A stretch of 64,000 bases of DNA from Anthonomus grandis grandis (Eukaryota; Arthropoda; Insecta; Coleoptera; Curculionidae), in NCBI RefSeq assembly GCF_022605725.1, contig NC_065558.1, forward strand, positions 9,114,001 to 9,178,000. Reading direction: 5' to 3'. Below are positions 32,501 to 44,800 of this stretch, one piece after another (position 1 is the first letter of the stretch; the number at the start of each line of letters is the position of its first letter). The translations under genes and the position numbers were made by a program. The notes below the pieces were generated by a model that was not told the DNA's origin, made no database searches, and saw nothing but the letters and a program-made list of their open reading frames with translations.

Positions 32501-34190
32501 TTATTTAAACAGAGTGTTAAGCGATTTCTGATTGAAAAAAGATTCTACTCTTTTAAATTCAATATATAAAAATGTATTTTTATGAATTACAGATTTTTAA
32601 GTTTTTGTGTTTATATGGGGTATTTGTTGATAGGTCATAAGATTTTAATTCAAGTCAAAATTTGTTGATGTTGCTTTGTCTTTTTATTTGGATGGCAATA
32701 AAGGAATTTATTATTATTATTATTATTATATATCTGTTGATCAGATTTATTTTATTTTATTTTTTTTTTATTATTCTTGTTTTATGTAGATTCTCGCCTT
32801 TTCTTTTCTTCTTTTTTGGTTTTTTATTTGATTATATAAAATATGCTTCTATGTACAATCAAAATTGATTCTGTATTCTGTTTTTGTCCTGTATCCTGTA
32901 TAACCAAATAAATACTTGTATTATAAATTCTAGGATTAGGAAGCTTTTAGCACAAGTTTGTAAACTTAGCAAATAAAGTATATTTTGACTTTGGCTACAT
33001 GCTGCTTATAAGGCATTATGTCTTCGTTATTTAAAATTAATCTTAGGCTGTTCATAAAAATGTATTGTTAATTTCAATGTTTTATAATGTTGATTCATGA
33101 TTATTAAAAACCAAATCTATCAAAGCCTATAAGAAACTTAATTATTAATTAATCCAACATATTATTATCACAACCTGTAAAACTAAAAATACTTAAATGA
33201 AACTTTTAGCCATAGAAGCTAAATAATTCATTAGAAAATTATATAAATACTTATCACAAAATAAATAAAATTTTTCCTCAACTATGATTGCTAATAAATT
33301 CTTAACATTTTTAAATACTTTGATAATTGTCCAAAATTATCATTTCAATATAAACAACAATGTTACATCATCTAATTAAATAAAGAGAAAAATAACAAAA
33401 CTATTAAGTTCCTTAAGATTAGTTACTCCATTAAGATTACTTTCATAAAACCCCTGTATTCCCAAATTTGAGAAAAACAAAATATGTAAAACTTTCGCAC
33501 ACCTAAATGATTTTAACAAAAAATAACATAATCTTACCCTCCATAGCCCAGAGATTCCTTCGTGAGTATAAACATCCTTAAAACAATCTACAAGACCAAC
33601 TCCCGCAGTGCCCTGCACTTGCATCCGCACTTTAAGTACATCGGTTGGGTTCGCTATGGCACTAGAGAAAGCACCAGCTATCACAGCACAGACTATGTTT
33701 ACACTGACACTCTCCTCACCCTTATTGTGCTCTAAAATAATACTTTTCAATGAGTAGTAGGTACCAAACTTGATGGTTCCATAAGTTGCCTGACGTAATA
33801 CTGCTGGCCATATACTAAATAAAAATTGAGTAGTTAGTTGCACTATAATTGTTAGGATTACTGAGGCTATTACCCTGAGTAAAGTGAAGCAAATCCCTCT
33901 TGTTTGCAGATTTTAAAAAAGCAATCTACCATTCCCTTATACTTTAATTGGGCATGGTTTTTATCTAACTTTTGGCCCTGGATTTGTAATCGTGTTTTAG
34001 TGACATCAATTGGAAAAGTACCTAAAAAAATATTAGGATATTATTTTTGTCTATCTATGGAAACTTTTAAAGATAACTAGAGTAATAACTGATAACTGTA
34101 GTGGTAATAACTGGCTAAGACTTTACCAAACTCTGCTACGCAGCTTGCCAGACCTCCATATACGAATGGTCGCCAATCTCTATCTCCCAT
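26351..34190 (-). CDS. Bmcp: Mitochondrial carrier, Bmcp/UCP5 type (SLC25A14/SLC25A30)
   Basis: Exons in transcript order: 34190-34127, 34021-33874, 33814-33538, 26822-26643, 26560-26351. The 879 bases close to 292 codons plus TGA, the usual carrier length of about 300. The protein is a six-helix inner-membrane carrier built of three repeats. All three signature motifs are present: PIDVTK (residues 25-30), PTDVLK (127-132) and PVDVVR (218-223). Stretches such as AVLRQATYGTIKFGTYYSLK, IVCAVIAGAFSSAIANPTDV and GPWNIIFFITYEQLK point to the brain mitochondrial carrier/kidney mitochondrial carrier subfamily, not ADP/ATP or classical UCP1-3 carriers. The transported substrate is not settled by sequence. 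Intron 3 (6.7 kb) is packed with antisense transposons. It forms a head-to-head pair with the ankyrin/SOCS gene. Confidence 0.93.
26643..26822 (-). CDS. Bmcp: Bmcp coding exon 4
   Basis: Acceptor TTTTTTAG, donor GTAAGG, exactly 60 codons. It begins GVSPTAQRAAVIAAVELPVY and ends with the third signature PVDVVR. Confidence 0.93.
27273..28689 (+). mobile_element. Tc1-like DNA transposon with IR/DR ends, in Bmcp intron 3
   Basis: TA lies on both sides (27271-27272, 28690-28691). The outer ends read CAGTATTGGACAAAAATTAA and, inverted, CAGTATCGGACAAAAATAGA. A second copy of GGACAAAAATAAAGCGACTT lies about 190 bp inside the left end (near 27468) and its inverse near 28567-28590, so each end has an outer and an inner repeat. 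One transposase gene sits between. The insert is antisense to Bmcp. Confidence 0.9.
27559..28526 (+). pseudogene. Tc1-like transposase pseudogene
   Basis: The ATG opens MPRGKSFFIDLKERIIASYK, a helix-turn-helix region, with the GRPRKTSKK hook. Frameshifts follow near 27800 and 28080. The first catalytic region reads VLFSDESKFNLY, the second RFVFQHDNDP, and the third LKWPAQSPDLNPIENLWEI. About 60 nt after DNDP are missing and the frame changes, so the DDE core cannot be made whole. The C-terminus ends PQRCRQVIANKGLWTKY with TGA at 28524-28526. Length without repairs is about 322 codons, near normal for the family. Confidence 0.88.
28692..29158. other. Bmcp intron 3, AT-rich spacer
   Basis: Short frames around 28790-28980 resemble scattered RT C-terminal codons but cannot be supported. 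Confidence 0.3.
29160..30815 (+). mobile_element. Non-LTR retrotransposon with RT core deleted
   Basis: Plus-strand pieces in order: linker RRKPWITAGLKTSAQNLRCL, DFNDYFSNIAEKLLEAVP, GSDGISSRLLSLLP, PLHKGGSLDRPSNFRPISIL, NQYGFQSSKGTQDAIFRYF, then directly LGPILFLLYVNDLSS and VQFADDTTILWH. About 100 residues between TQDAIF and GPILF, including motif A, are gone. The C-terminal part ARSVYFALIDSHIRYGLPFW follows. Several frameshifts are present. It is antisense to Bmcp. Confidence 0.8.
29435..30019 (+). pseudogene. RT N-terminal ORF of the above element
   Basis: A 194-codon frame covers the region before and the start of the RT fingers (VLETIQCLKNHRFSGSDGIS). It runs past the deletion junction and ends in a short unrelated tail, because the downstream half is in another frame (29898-30152). 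Confidence 0.75.
30860..32728 (+). mobile_element. Non-LTR retrotransposon, (ATT)n-tail lineage, 5' truncated
   Basis: An RT element starts in the linker (LVADPERIAEAFSQHF) and runs to a 3' untranslated region ending AATAAAGGAATTTATTATT. It keeps motif A (GLYFDLSRAFDTIDNEIL), motif B (TQGVSRGSILGPVLFFLY) and motif C as Q-F-A-D-D-S-S. Frameshifts occur near 31850 and 32250. It is antisense in Bmcp intron 3. Confidence 0.85.
30872..31870 (+). pseudogene. Reverse transcriptase ORF
   Basis: A 332-codon frame contains fingers, palm and all catalytic blocks (FDLSRAFD and FADDSS). GVSRGSILGP departs from the usual GVPQGSILGP, but the fold-critical Gly residues are kept. A one-base change near 31848 (AAAAAAAC run) shifts the frame before the thumb. 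The following frame (31926-32372) carries CLSSIKFLGIHLDGCLSYEK and NIQSVLNYGIMFWGSG. Confidence 0.82.
32730..32997 (+). mobile_element. Possible 3' tail fragment of the AATAAAG lineage
   Basis: A T-rich stretch ends in AATAAAG-N6-TTGACTTTG (32972-32994), the same terminal motif as at 6100-6122 and 13910-13938. No coding sequence remains. Confidence 0.5.
32998..33537. other. Bmcp intron 3, left flank of exon 3
   Basis: AT-rich, nothing recognised. Confidence 0.35.
33538..33814 (-). CDS. Bmcp: Bmcp coding exon 3
   Basis: Acceptor TTATTTAG, donor GTAAGA. It encodes WPAVLRQATYGTIKFGTYYS through the second signature and ends in THEGISGLWR. Confidence 0.93.
33874..34021 (-). CDS. Bmcp: Bmcp coding exon 2
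   Basis: Acceptor TTTTTTAG, donor GTAATA. It contains TFPIDVTKTRLQIQGQ (first signature) and YKGMVDCFFKICKQEG. Confidence 0.93.
34127..34190 (-). CDS. Bmcp: Bmcp coding exon 1 (start)
   Basis: ATG at 34190-34188 opens MGDRDWRPFVYGGLASCVAE; donor GTAAAG. The GGLAS motif is typical of helix 1 in this subfamily. Confidence 0.92.
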
Positions 34191-35702
34191 TCCACTTTTG
34201 ACCATTTGATTAAAGAGTTAATTTATTTTTCCAATTATTAATTAATAAACTAATTTTCTGCACTTTTCCTAAAAGGAATGAGGTTATTGCAACTTTTCTT
34301 ATCTCCCACTTCCACTACCGCCACAATCAAAGGAAAGAGATGGCGTATGGAGAATGGTGAGAGGGGGTTGACTGAGTGAGTGAGAGGCAAACAGATTGCA
34401 GACATCGTCCAACATAAATAATAAAAATGCATTAAAATGTCAACTTGGGTGTTATTATGTGGCGCCCTCATGACTTCTCGTCATCTTTTAGAACTACCAA
34501 GAGATGTTGAATTTAACACAGTGTAGCCAGATTTACATATTTATTTCATCTATTAGTGTTAAAAAGTAAAATTTACTCTTGCATAAGTAAAAAAATAAAT
34601 AAAATACAAGTTTTTTCCAGAAGTTTTTTTTAAAATAATTTATTGATCAGAGTATCACATAGTTTTTAAAAATAAAAATTAAAACCGTTTAATCAGTGGT
34701 TTACAGTAACATTATTCAATGAACGGTAATATTTTAATATATTCATTATATATTCTTTTACTAGATAGATTTTTACTCAATCTCCTCAACCTAAGTAATT
34801 TATCAGTAAATTATTTAGGTGGGCAATAAAAAACAGCTGGTTAACGTCAACGCTAAAACCTTTTCTTAAAACCGTTGTGTAAACACAGGCCAAAGCGCTT
34901 TTTCTCTAATTCGCATTAATGTCACGTGTAAACTTAATATATGAAACAAAATTTACCCTGAACATATTGATTAAGCCTTTGAATGTATAAATTAAGTTTG
35001 CTGTTAAATTTAGAAATCCTGATATTTGTTTGATTAGACATTTTAAAGGTCTAATTTAATACCCAAAATGATTTCTAATTTTAATTTTACGAAAATTTTA
35101 CAAAAAAAGGGAAATTTCTTACCAACTGGCAACGTCGTTGCTCTTTATTAACTGGTTAAGCTTAATAATGCGATCCGATAGATGGCAGCACACAACCCAA
35201 TTCACCACAAATTGTCATTCCTAGAAAAATCTTTATTTATTTAGGGCATTTTCGTAGTTACGCATACGCTGACGCAAAACGTCTGTCAATGTGACAATCG
35301 ATAAGCGCGCGCGGGGCACAGAGGGGGTCAGTGTTTGCGTATTTTGTGTTCCTCAGAATAATAATAATATGTAATGATTTTTTTTTTTAAATTTTTCACT
35401 AGACCGAACGTAAAAATTCCGAACGTTTTAATGGCTTACGTTCGTTTCGGCTTGAATTAGGGTCAAGTTCTGCCGTAATTACGGTGCGGTGACGTTTGTT
35501 TTTATCTTGCAAAACTCCTATGGTAAATAATTAATGATTTTTTCACCCAAGTTTTATTTATAGTCCTACTATCCTTTAAATAAACAATCATCTGGAAAAA
35601 TGTGAGCTAGTATGCCTGAGAAACAAATCGAGCAATAATTATTCCATGATCTGTGACAAAAAATTCTCCCTCAAAATGACTCTAATAAGGCTTTAGTGAA
35701 AT
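34191..35702. promoter_or_regulatory. Intergenic region between the Bmcp and ankyrin/SOCS start codons
   Basis: The genes diverge across 1.5 kb. Around 35240-35490 CG dinucleotides cluster (GCGCGCGCGG, ACGTTCG twice, GCGGTGACG) in an otherwise AT-rich setting, a likely 5' end of the ankyrin/SOCS transcript. A short minus-strand frame at 34250-34471 was not accepted as a gene. No core promoter element can be fixed. Confidence 0.5.
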
Positions 35703-35879
35703 ATGGGTGGCTCAGTGAGTCAAGTTTTTCAGTCCGGAAGTGCCCTATTGACCAACGGACATGGCCATAAAGTTTCTGAGTCAACCAGACAGAAAGTGCA
35801 AGATATTTTTGTTGCATTAACTGCAAATCCTAAAATAGGGGTTCAAAGGCTAGAGGGCCTACTTTATGCAATACCTAAG
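35703..35879 (+). CDS. Ankyrin/SOCS exon 1
   Basis: 59 codons from MGGSVSQVFQSGSALLTNG to GVQRLEGLLYAIPK; donor GTAGGT. No ankyrin repeat yet. Confidence 0.88.
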
Positions 35880-38800
35880 GTAGGTTTATGTAATATTTAA
35901 TTGAGTTATATTAATATTAAACTATGGTTAATGGTATTAATAGTTTCTATATTTATTTATTTACCAAATATTGCCTAACATAAAATTCCTAATAATGAGA
36001 TAAATAAAATAAATAAACATTTATTATGCAACAACAAAATATTACATAAAAGGTAACATTCACATAATGTGTCCTTCCATGCTACCTAAAAAATTCAGTA
36101 TTAGTGGGTGCTACTTTATACTAAACTTGTTTCTTAAAATTACTTAATATTACAATAAAGGTATATGTGAATCTAACAGAAAAGCCTTGTATTTCTTGAA
36201 AGTGAAAAGTGAGCAAGATCTTATTAAGTTATACTTCAGAGTTTAGCAAAAATACACTCCTGTAGGCAAACAAGTTTTTAAAACCTTCAGTTCTATGCAC
36301 TGGTATTTGAAATCTTATAATCTTTCTTGGGCGGTCACTATGTAAATCTTGTCTTGCTGTGAAATAATCTGAAAGATATTTAGGGTACCTCAACTTGTAA
36401 ATTTTATAAACAAACTGACCAAAATGTAAAGCTGCTCTCCTTTCAAATTTTAGTAGGTATTTTATTGTCAACATATGTTGGTGTTATGTGATCAAATTTT
36501 TGTATGTTGAAAACAAATCTCATAGAGGTGTTTTGAGCTAACTGAATTTTGTTCTTCATTTCAAGAGTGAGGTAATTGTAAAAAACAACATTGCAGTAAT
36601 CTAGCTGTGACCAAACAAGAGGCTCCACAAGCATTAATTTGATATTTTTGGGCAAATAATATTTAAATTGATACAAACATTTAAGTAAAGCGTACATGCA
36701 TGATAATTTTTTATTGACATGTACCTGAAAGTTTAGGACCTCATCAAAAATGACACCAAGATTTTTTGCTGATGCTGAACAAGGAACAACACTGTTATTT
36801 ATATGCAAAGTAGTGAAATTAGATTAATGAAATTGTTTTTTTAATGTATTAGAAATGAGAACCTATGATTATGGAAGTATGTGTTCTTGTTAGCATTCAA
36901 AATCATCCCATGCTGTCTTGACCATTTAAATATTGAGTTTAAGTCCTCTTTAATTTCCTGCATACATTGACATGCATTATAAGAAGGAAATCTAGATAGT
37001 AGCTGTGTGTCATCTGCATAAAGATTTACAGAACAAAACCAAATTTTCTCTGGAAGATCGCTAGTGTAGATGCTAAATAATAAAGACCCTGGGGCACTTC
37101 ATCTAGCTCCACAATCTGTGTCCTCAGTTGAAGATAACTTTGGAACCATTTGCAAACACTTACTGAAAAAACCAAAGAAACTTATTTTAGCCAACAGCAT
37201 CTCATGATTTATGAGGTCAAAGGCCTTACTGAAATCTAACAGTACCATACAAAAAACACAAGAGGAGTCCATATTGGTTGATATCTCAGAAGCTACTTTT
37301 GTCAGGGCTGTAGCTGTTCTATGATTTTTCCAAAAACCAGACTGTACTGAGGCTATAATTTCATGCATATTTACAAATTCAAGCAACATATCCAACACTA
37401 TTAATTAAAAAAACTACCAAACATTTTGGCAAAGATGGGTAAAAGAGAAATTGGTCTTAGCTCTAAAAAAAACTTATTTGGTCAATACCCATACTTTTTG
37501 ATTTTATTCTTTTAAATGACATGCATATATCATATTCTGAGATGTCTTTAAAAACAAGTTCAGCATTATTAAGCTTTTCCAGCCTTGTATCCTGATAGAA
37601 ATTCAGTAGTAAATTATCTATGTGTGGTCAACCGGTATACATCTGCAAAAGCGACATTTATTTAGAGTAGGTTATTTCACTGTTTTTATTATCCATTATA
37701 TTCCAATCTTTTAACTTATGCCAAATTTTTTTTGTATCACTATCATTTAAAAATGCTTGCTACAAAATAGATTCATAATCTATATGCTGTACATCTAGCT
37801 CAATCTGTCTCTTATCGAAGTTTTTTAAATCCCTATGGATTATAACCTTATTACTTATTTTAGGAACATAAGACATAAGACAACTTATGAGTTATGCTTG
37901 ATCAAGAAGTAATACAAAAGAGGTAAACTTAAAAAAAAAACTGAAAAACTATATACTATAGGTGGCTTCAGTTAACAACTATAAGAACTTAACAGTTTGT
38001 AAAAATTAAAATTATTCAAAAACAGCTGAAATCCCAAGCTCACAACTCCAGAAAATTAAGGGGGCTTTAAAATTATTAATGAGAGTTATACATTCGGTAT
38101 TCCTCAAATTAAGAGGTAAATGATTAAAAAGGTTTCTGTGACCATATACAAATGAGGCCCTTACCAAGATAAAAAAAAGCTTTATTATCATAAGATATGG
38201 ATCTTCTTGACAAAGCTAATATAAATTATCCTAGTTCAAAAGCTTAATTTTACAGAAATAGAACTACTTACTATAAAACTGTAAAAATAGACTTAACAGA
38301 CATACATACATCAGATATAAATAAAAGATATAAAATAACTAGACAAGAAACAAAGCATAAAATTAAAATATAATGGGTTAAAATATAATATAAAAAACAT
38401 AAATATAAGTATATAAACAGTGCACATAACATATCAGACAATTGCAAATATAACTTACAAAATATTTAAAAACTTTATTACCAGCTAGCAATCTCGCTAG
38501 AACATTTTGAGGGAAGGAATGGCGGACAGATTATTTGGTAGATTATTAAGATTAGATTAAGCCTTTTGTCATTGACGACTAGCGTCTAGAAATTAATAGG
38601 GTGAATACAAAGAAACACTAGTAATATGGATGCAAAATTTGGAAAATTAGTACACTACAAAAAAAGTTATTAAAAAAAATATTTTTTTTAACACCCTGTA
38701 TTTTCCTTAATTTTGAGTTTTCGAAAAAAGTGCATGGAACTTTGTTGCGTTAATTTTTCATGTAGAATTGCCCACTGAAATCCTGACTTGACTGTCAATA

Positions 38801-41800
38801 TATCATTGTAATACGACATGAAAATACCTCATTTGCGGAATAATCAAATACTACAACATAATAGTAAGCGTAATTGCCAAAATTAACAAATTTACAAAAT
38901 CTTTAACCATTAATATAATTAAATATAATATCAACCTAATAATATCAATAATAACAATCTAATATCAACCTTAAGACACTCTCCACCTGCAAATTGTTGA
39001 TTTCTAGAAATATGGCGAAGTGTTGCAAATGTGAAAAAGCATTTACAGATAAATGCAAGTTTGTCGACTGTAGGCAACAATTTCATTATGAATGTTCAGA
39101 TCTGACTAGTTCGGAGATCAAAGTCATAGAATTGATGTTGATAAACATAGTTTAAAATATTTTTGTACTCTCTGCCTTGAGGGTTTAAAGCTCATCCCAG
39201 TTCTTCAGAGGCATATTGAATCTTTGGAGGGAAAACTTAGCTCATTAGAAGCCAACATGACCACCCAATTTAGTGAGGTTATTGATAAAGTGAGTGATCT
39301 GCACAATAACCAACAGCAAGTCAATATAATATACCACCTAGTACTTCTCAATCCCAGGTCAACGACAGCAATGATTTAATGCAAGAGGTCGCGGATCGAC
39401 AGAGAAGAATGAATAATATCATGCTGTTTAATATGGAAATCTTACCACACACTTCAGAAATTACCCAAATATCTAATCTTCTAAACTCAGTTACTGGCAA
39501 GCAAGTGCATGTCTCAGAAGTGATTAAGTTGGGCAGACCAAATAGTAAAGGTCGTAAATGTCTCAAGATAGCTCTATCAAACAATTCTGATGTAACCAAT
39601 GTACTAAAGCACCGGAGGAGGTTTAGCTCTGCTAGGATGGTTTATGTTGAGGCTGACCTCACTCCTAGTCAGAGGAGTGATCTGCGAAAGGTCAAGGACG
39701 TACTTGAGCATCGGCGATCCAATGGAGAAACAAATCTGTACATCAAGTTTGACAATGGCAGGCCTGTCATCGCCACAAAAAACTAAATCCTTCCAGCACT
39801 TCACACCACCTACGTCTTTGTTATCAAAATGTATGTGGCCTCCGCACCAAGACTGATAAGCTTTATACAGGGATCTCCGTGTGCGACTTTGACATCATTG
39901 CCTTCACCGAAACGTGGCCTCAACCAGATATTCTCGACTCTGAATTGTGTCCAGAAACATTTAGAGTGCTCAGATCTGACAGACAGCTGGATAGAGTGGC
40001 CGCTACTCGTGGTGGTGGCTGCTTGGTCGCAGCTTCTCACAACATCCACCTAGAGAGGGTTAACTTGGAAGACATCCTTAACTCCACACCACTTATAGAT
40101 ATTTTAGGTTGTAAGCTCACTTATGGTTATTTTGTATTTTATTTATTTGTAATCTATGTCCCTCCTTGCACAACCAAGAGAGACTTTGGGACCTTGTGTG
40201 AAACAATTATGTCACTGGATCTGGTCCACACAAAACGCGTTATGATTGTTGGAGATTTTAATGTTCCGTCTTATCAGACAACCGAAGCTAGCAGTATCAA
40301 GTGCAAGCTCTTGACCATTCTATGCGAGATCCTTGGTCTTAAGCAGTTTAACAATATTCCAAATGTTAATAATAGGCTTCTTGACTTGGTTTTTTCAAAT
40401 TTCGACGTCAGTGTCATCAAAAGTATATCACCGCTTATTCACGAAGATTTGCATCCTGCTTTGGCAATTTCTTTTAAATCGGCTTTTCCTCATAAATATA
40501 ATCCTTCTATAAGTTCAAATAATCTACAGCAGTTTAACTTCAGAAAAGCAGACTTTCCACTCATGTATAATTTGTTGCTTGATGCAGACTGGTTGTCCGT
40601 CTTGCAGTCTTCTGACGTTAACAGCGCTTGCAAGGAACTTTACAAAAGACTTGATTCAGCTTTTGCTGCTTCAGCACCTTTAAAACAACGAAGACGACGG
40701 CGATTTCCAGTATGGTTTTCAAAACAAATTATTTCTAATATCTTTAAGAAGGAAAAAGCATATCGTGATTATAGATCCTCTCCAACTGAATTTAATCTTT
40801 CCAGATACAACAAGCTTCGTCAGACAGTGAAATCTCAAGTCCGTGAGGCCTATAACTCATTTGTGACCCAAGCCGAGGAGAACATTGTCACTGATCCCTC
40901 ATCGTTTTGGTCTTTCGTTAGAGCTAAGAAAGGTCACTCTTCACTTCCGTCTATCATGTGCGATGCCAATGGTAATTCTTTTCAAGGAACAGAAAATATT
41001 GTGCCAGCTTTTGCCAAACTTTTTCAGAATGCCTATAAAGATCCAATCAACCTCGCAGAAACCTATCCTCCTTCTAATTCCTCAGACCTCATTGACATTC
41101 TTCCATCAATTACCACTGAGGAAATTATTGCTGCTAGTCGGAGGCTAAAAAACAAGTTGACAGCCGGTCCAGATGGTGTTCCAAGTTTTGTGGCTAAAGA
41201 CTCCTTTGTCAGCCTTTATGTCATATTTTTAACCTTATTTTGAAAACTGGCAAATTTCCAGGCGTCTGGAAATGTGCTAAAGTAATACCAATTCACAAAA
41301 AAGACGATATAAACAGAATCGACAACTACCGACCTATTTCCATACTTTGCAATTTTTCCAAAACTTTTGAAACTATTGTTTATAACAGAATTCTTCCCCA
41401 AGTTTAATCACCACTCTCTATAGATCAGCACGGTTTTATTCCTAAAAGGTCGTGCATCACTAACCTCTGTAATATGACTCATGAAAATATTCTGGTGTAT
41501 CAATAGTATCATGGACTGCTTGTTCTTACAGAGTAACCTAGACCTAATTAGGGGGTGGTGCAGTCGAAATCAGTTATGTCTTAATATCTCGAAATGCTAT
41601 GTGATCTCCTTTCACCGAACCAACGATCCTGTTTTGTTTAATTACAATATAGACAATCAAATCCTCTGTAGAAGTACTTCTATTAAAGATCTAGGGGTTG
41701 TATTCGACGATAGGCTCACATTTGTGCCACATATTGAACAGACAGTGACCTCCTCTTTGAAACTTCTGGGTTTTGTCATTCGAAATAGCCGACTCTTTAA

Positions 41801-44800
41801 CAACTCAAACTCAATAAAACTATTGTACTTTTCCTTTGTTAGATCAAGACTGGAATACGGTTCCTTGGTGTGGTGTCCTTTCTATGAATGCCATGTTGGC
41901 TACATCGAGAGTGTTCAGAGAAGGGTTTTAATTTTAAAGTTTCTTATGTTTCGTGAGGATGGAATATATCCTGTTAGGGGACATAATCATGATCTGATGT
42001 TAGGTAGATTTAATCTGCAATCTCTGGCCATGAGGAGAACAATTCATTTTGTAACATTCTTATGGAAGTTGGTCAATAATCAAATAAATTCTCCTCCTCT
42101 CTTGAAGGATATTCTATTTCATGTACCACGATTTGCTTCTAGAGCAAATATCACTTTTGCTTTAGATCGCGCCAGAACTAACATTAGGTTTCAGGATCCC
42201 GTATATGAAATGTGCAGAATTTTTAATTCAGTATCATCAACCTGTGACATATTTGTATGCTCCATAAAGGATCTACTTTTTTCCCTTTTCCCATGAATCC
42301 CTTTCTTTGTTCATTTTAATGTTAATTTACATCTTCTTTAATTTTGATATATACATGATGTTACTATAGTAATTTAAGTTTTCCTTATTTTTCTTTCTTT
42401 TTGTTATTTAATTTATAGTAATTTAATACTTGTTTACACTTTCAAAACATTAATTGTAGATTTTCCTGTAACTGGGCTTTGCCTGTTGGAAATAAACTGC
42501 TAAATAAATAAATAAATAAATAAATTTCTGGAAATGAGATAGTATTTAGTGTCGAAGACACATAAAAAAAAACTACACAAGTTACAGTAGAGTACAGGGC
42601 TTTAGTATATGAGTATTGAGTGGAAAAATCTGTTTTGCAAATCCTGTAAAATTATGTCTGGGTGTATTTTATCTAAATAATATTGTTGATGACATTACTT
42701 GTTAATTATAGTTTTTAGTTGTTTTTTACAGGTTAATTGTATTTTATTTGCTAACCAATTTAGTTTCTGATACACACACTGTACACAATTATTTAAATTA
42801 CTTTGAGAGTAGTCAAATCTGTTGTCTTGCATCTTATACCCATTTTATTTTTCTAGAGACTAGTTATGCAAAATATATGTATATTGTGAAATCAGTTAGA
42901 TAAATCTATTTTCCAACATCAAGTTCTGGATATCTTTACAGACATAAAATAAATACACATGTATGGAAACTTATTCAGATCTTATGTAACTTTGATTTCT
43001 ATATTGGAAGATTGAACTTTTAGTAAAAATGTAAATAAAATAGGGTTTCTGTAGGATTTGTTATAATTTTACAAAAAAGTGTTCTAGATGTGCACTCAAA
43101 TGTCTCTTTTACCTATAAACAAAGTTTTTATAGTCACACATCTTTTTGAGCATGAACCACTAATTACAGTCCCATCTCATTTTTAGCCTGTCTGTCTAGG
43201 CTCATTAAAAAGATTATTTTGGTTTGGGCGTACAAGAAACATTATGCACTATTTCACTTTTTAGAATGAGAACATATTAGCAATTCATGATGAGACTGGC
43301 TACAACCTTTTACAAAAATGTGTAGGAGCAAATAATGTTGAATTAGTTAGATGGCTTCTAGCCAGGCATACTGCCGCAGATGTAAATCGATTCCCCTGCA
43401 GCTTACCACTTCACATTGCTTGCCTCAAAGGGTAAGACTCTTCATAGTTTTTTCCCTTTCATTACTAATCATTACAAATTTTAGACATGAAGAATGTGTA
43501 GAGGTATTACTAAAACATGGAGCTAAAATTGACTTGGAGGCTAGGATGTGTTGGCCAGGCCCTCATAGTGGTAATTGCGAGGAGATAGGGAAATATTGTA
43601 TGTATCACTAAAAAAATTACTTCAGTTGCTATTGTTATACGTGATTGTAGGTTCTACAATACAGCAAGATGAAACTTGTATAGAGAGAGAAACCAGGGAC
43701 AATAAACCGCCAAACAAACTACAATCTGCAATTTATTATGCTTTAGATGGGGACCAGGTCAATACTTTGGTAATGTTGGCTCAAAGAACAGAAGATCCAT
43801 GGGTAAAATTTTTGTAATTCCTATTGAGTAGTAATAATAAAACTTGCTTTCAGAATGGTATATTTCGTGCAAGAAAACCCTTGCTTCATGCGGCATGTGA
43901 AAGAAAAGCATGGAATTGTACAGAGTATTTAGTTCAAGAAAGAAGCGAAGAAATTCATATTCTAAAAGACGAGTACTACCCTATTCATTATGCTGCTTCC
44001 AATGACCTCAAGTTCTTGGAACTACTAATAGCTGCTGGTGCAGACACCACTGTCCGAACTTGTACGCAACAAATGTCTTTATTGCATGTTGGTAAGTTAC
44101 ATTACAATTGATATTATTGTTTTTTTTTATTGAAAGAAGTGTAGAAGCTCTGACAATATTAGGTGTAGATTTGTTTAGTAAAGCATGGAAATGGTTTTCA
44201 TGAAATAATACTAAAAGAAACACAATACAACAATTCTCGTTTTATAGTTCTTTTAGTTGCACATAAACCAGCAGAGGACACCATAGCAACAATTAGACTT
44301 CTCCTGGATTATGGCTGTAAAGAACTGATTAATGCTCCGGACAGTTTAGGAAACACACCTCTCCACGCGGTGGTGGTGCGTTACGCCTTAGAAGAAGCTC
44401 AATATGGTTACGATAAATGGAACAAATGGGATGTTTTACATTTAGTGCGTTACCTCATTCAAGCCGGTGCCAAACAGTCGATCAATCATAGCGGAAATTC
44501 GGCGGTCGCGTGCGTTTTGAGACACGTCAGGGATTGGGATGTTTGTTATGAGTTGCTTAATATGTTGCTACATGAAGGAGGTATGTACACCGATTTCTTG
44601 GGCGATATTTTATTTGCTAATTTTAAACAAATTTGTATTAAAATTAGTGCTGCTGTGTTCTTCTGATTGATTTGCCTAAATTTTTTTGACGATCTTAGTT
44701 CTTTAATCCAGAATCCAATAAAAATTCGACATTTTTGGTTTTATTTTTTAGGCTAGGAAAATCACATTTTCCAGGTCAATATAATTTATCTAGATTTGCA

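Larger units (their letters stand above)
39012..42524 (+). mobile_element. Non-LTR retrotransposon, (TAAA)n-tail lineage, copy 2 with ORF1 and endonuclease
   Basis: This is the most complete member. ORF1 (39012-39786) is followed at once by the endonuclease/RT ORF (from about 39786). From 40495 to the tail it matches copy 1 at 21874-24288 with a few percent differences. Relative to copy 1 it lost about 10 nt near 41204 (frameshift) and 326 nt corresponding to copy 1 22880-23205 (junction near 41481), which removes RT motifs A to C. It ends CTGCTAAATAAATAAATAAA at 42524. It lies in sense orientation in ankyrin/SOCS intron 1. Confidence 0.9.

Noticed and set aside
34250..34471. Minus-strand ORF upstream of Bmcp
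   Set aside because: No motif, no splice connection and an odd composition; probably chance.
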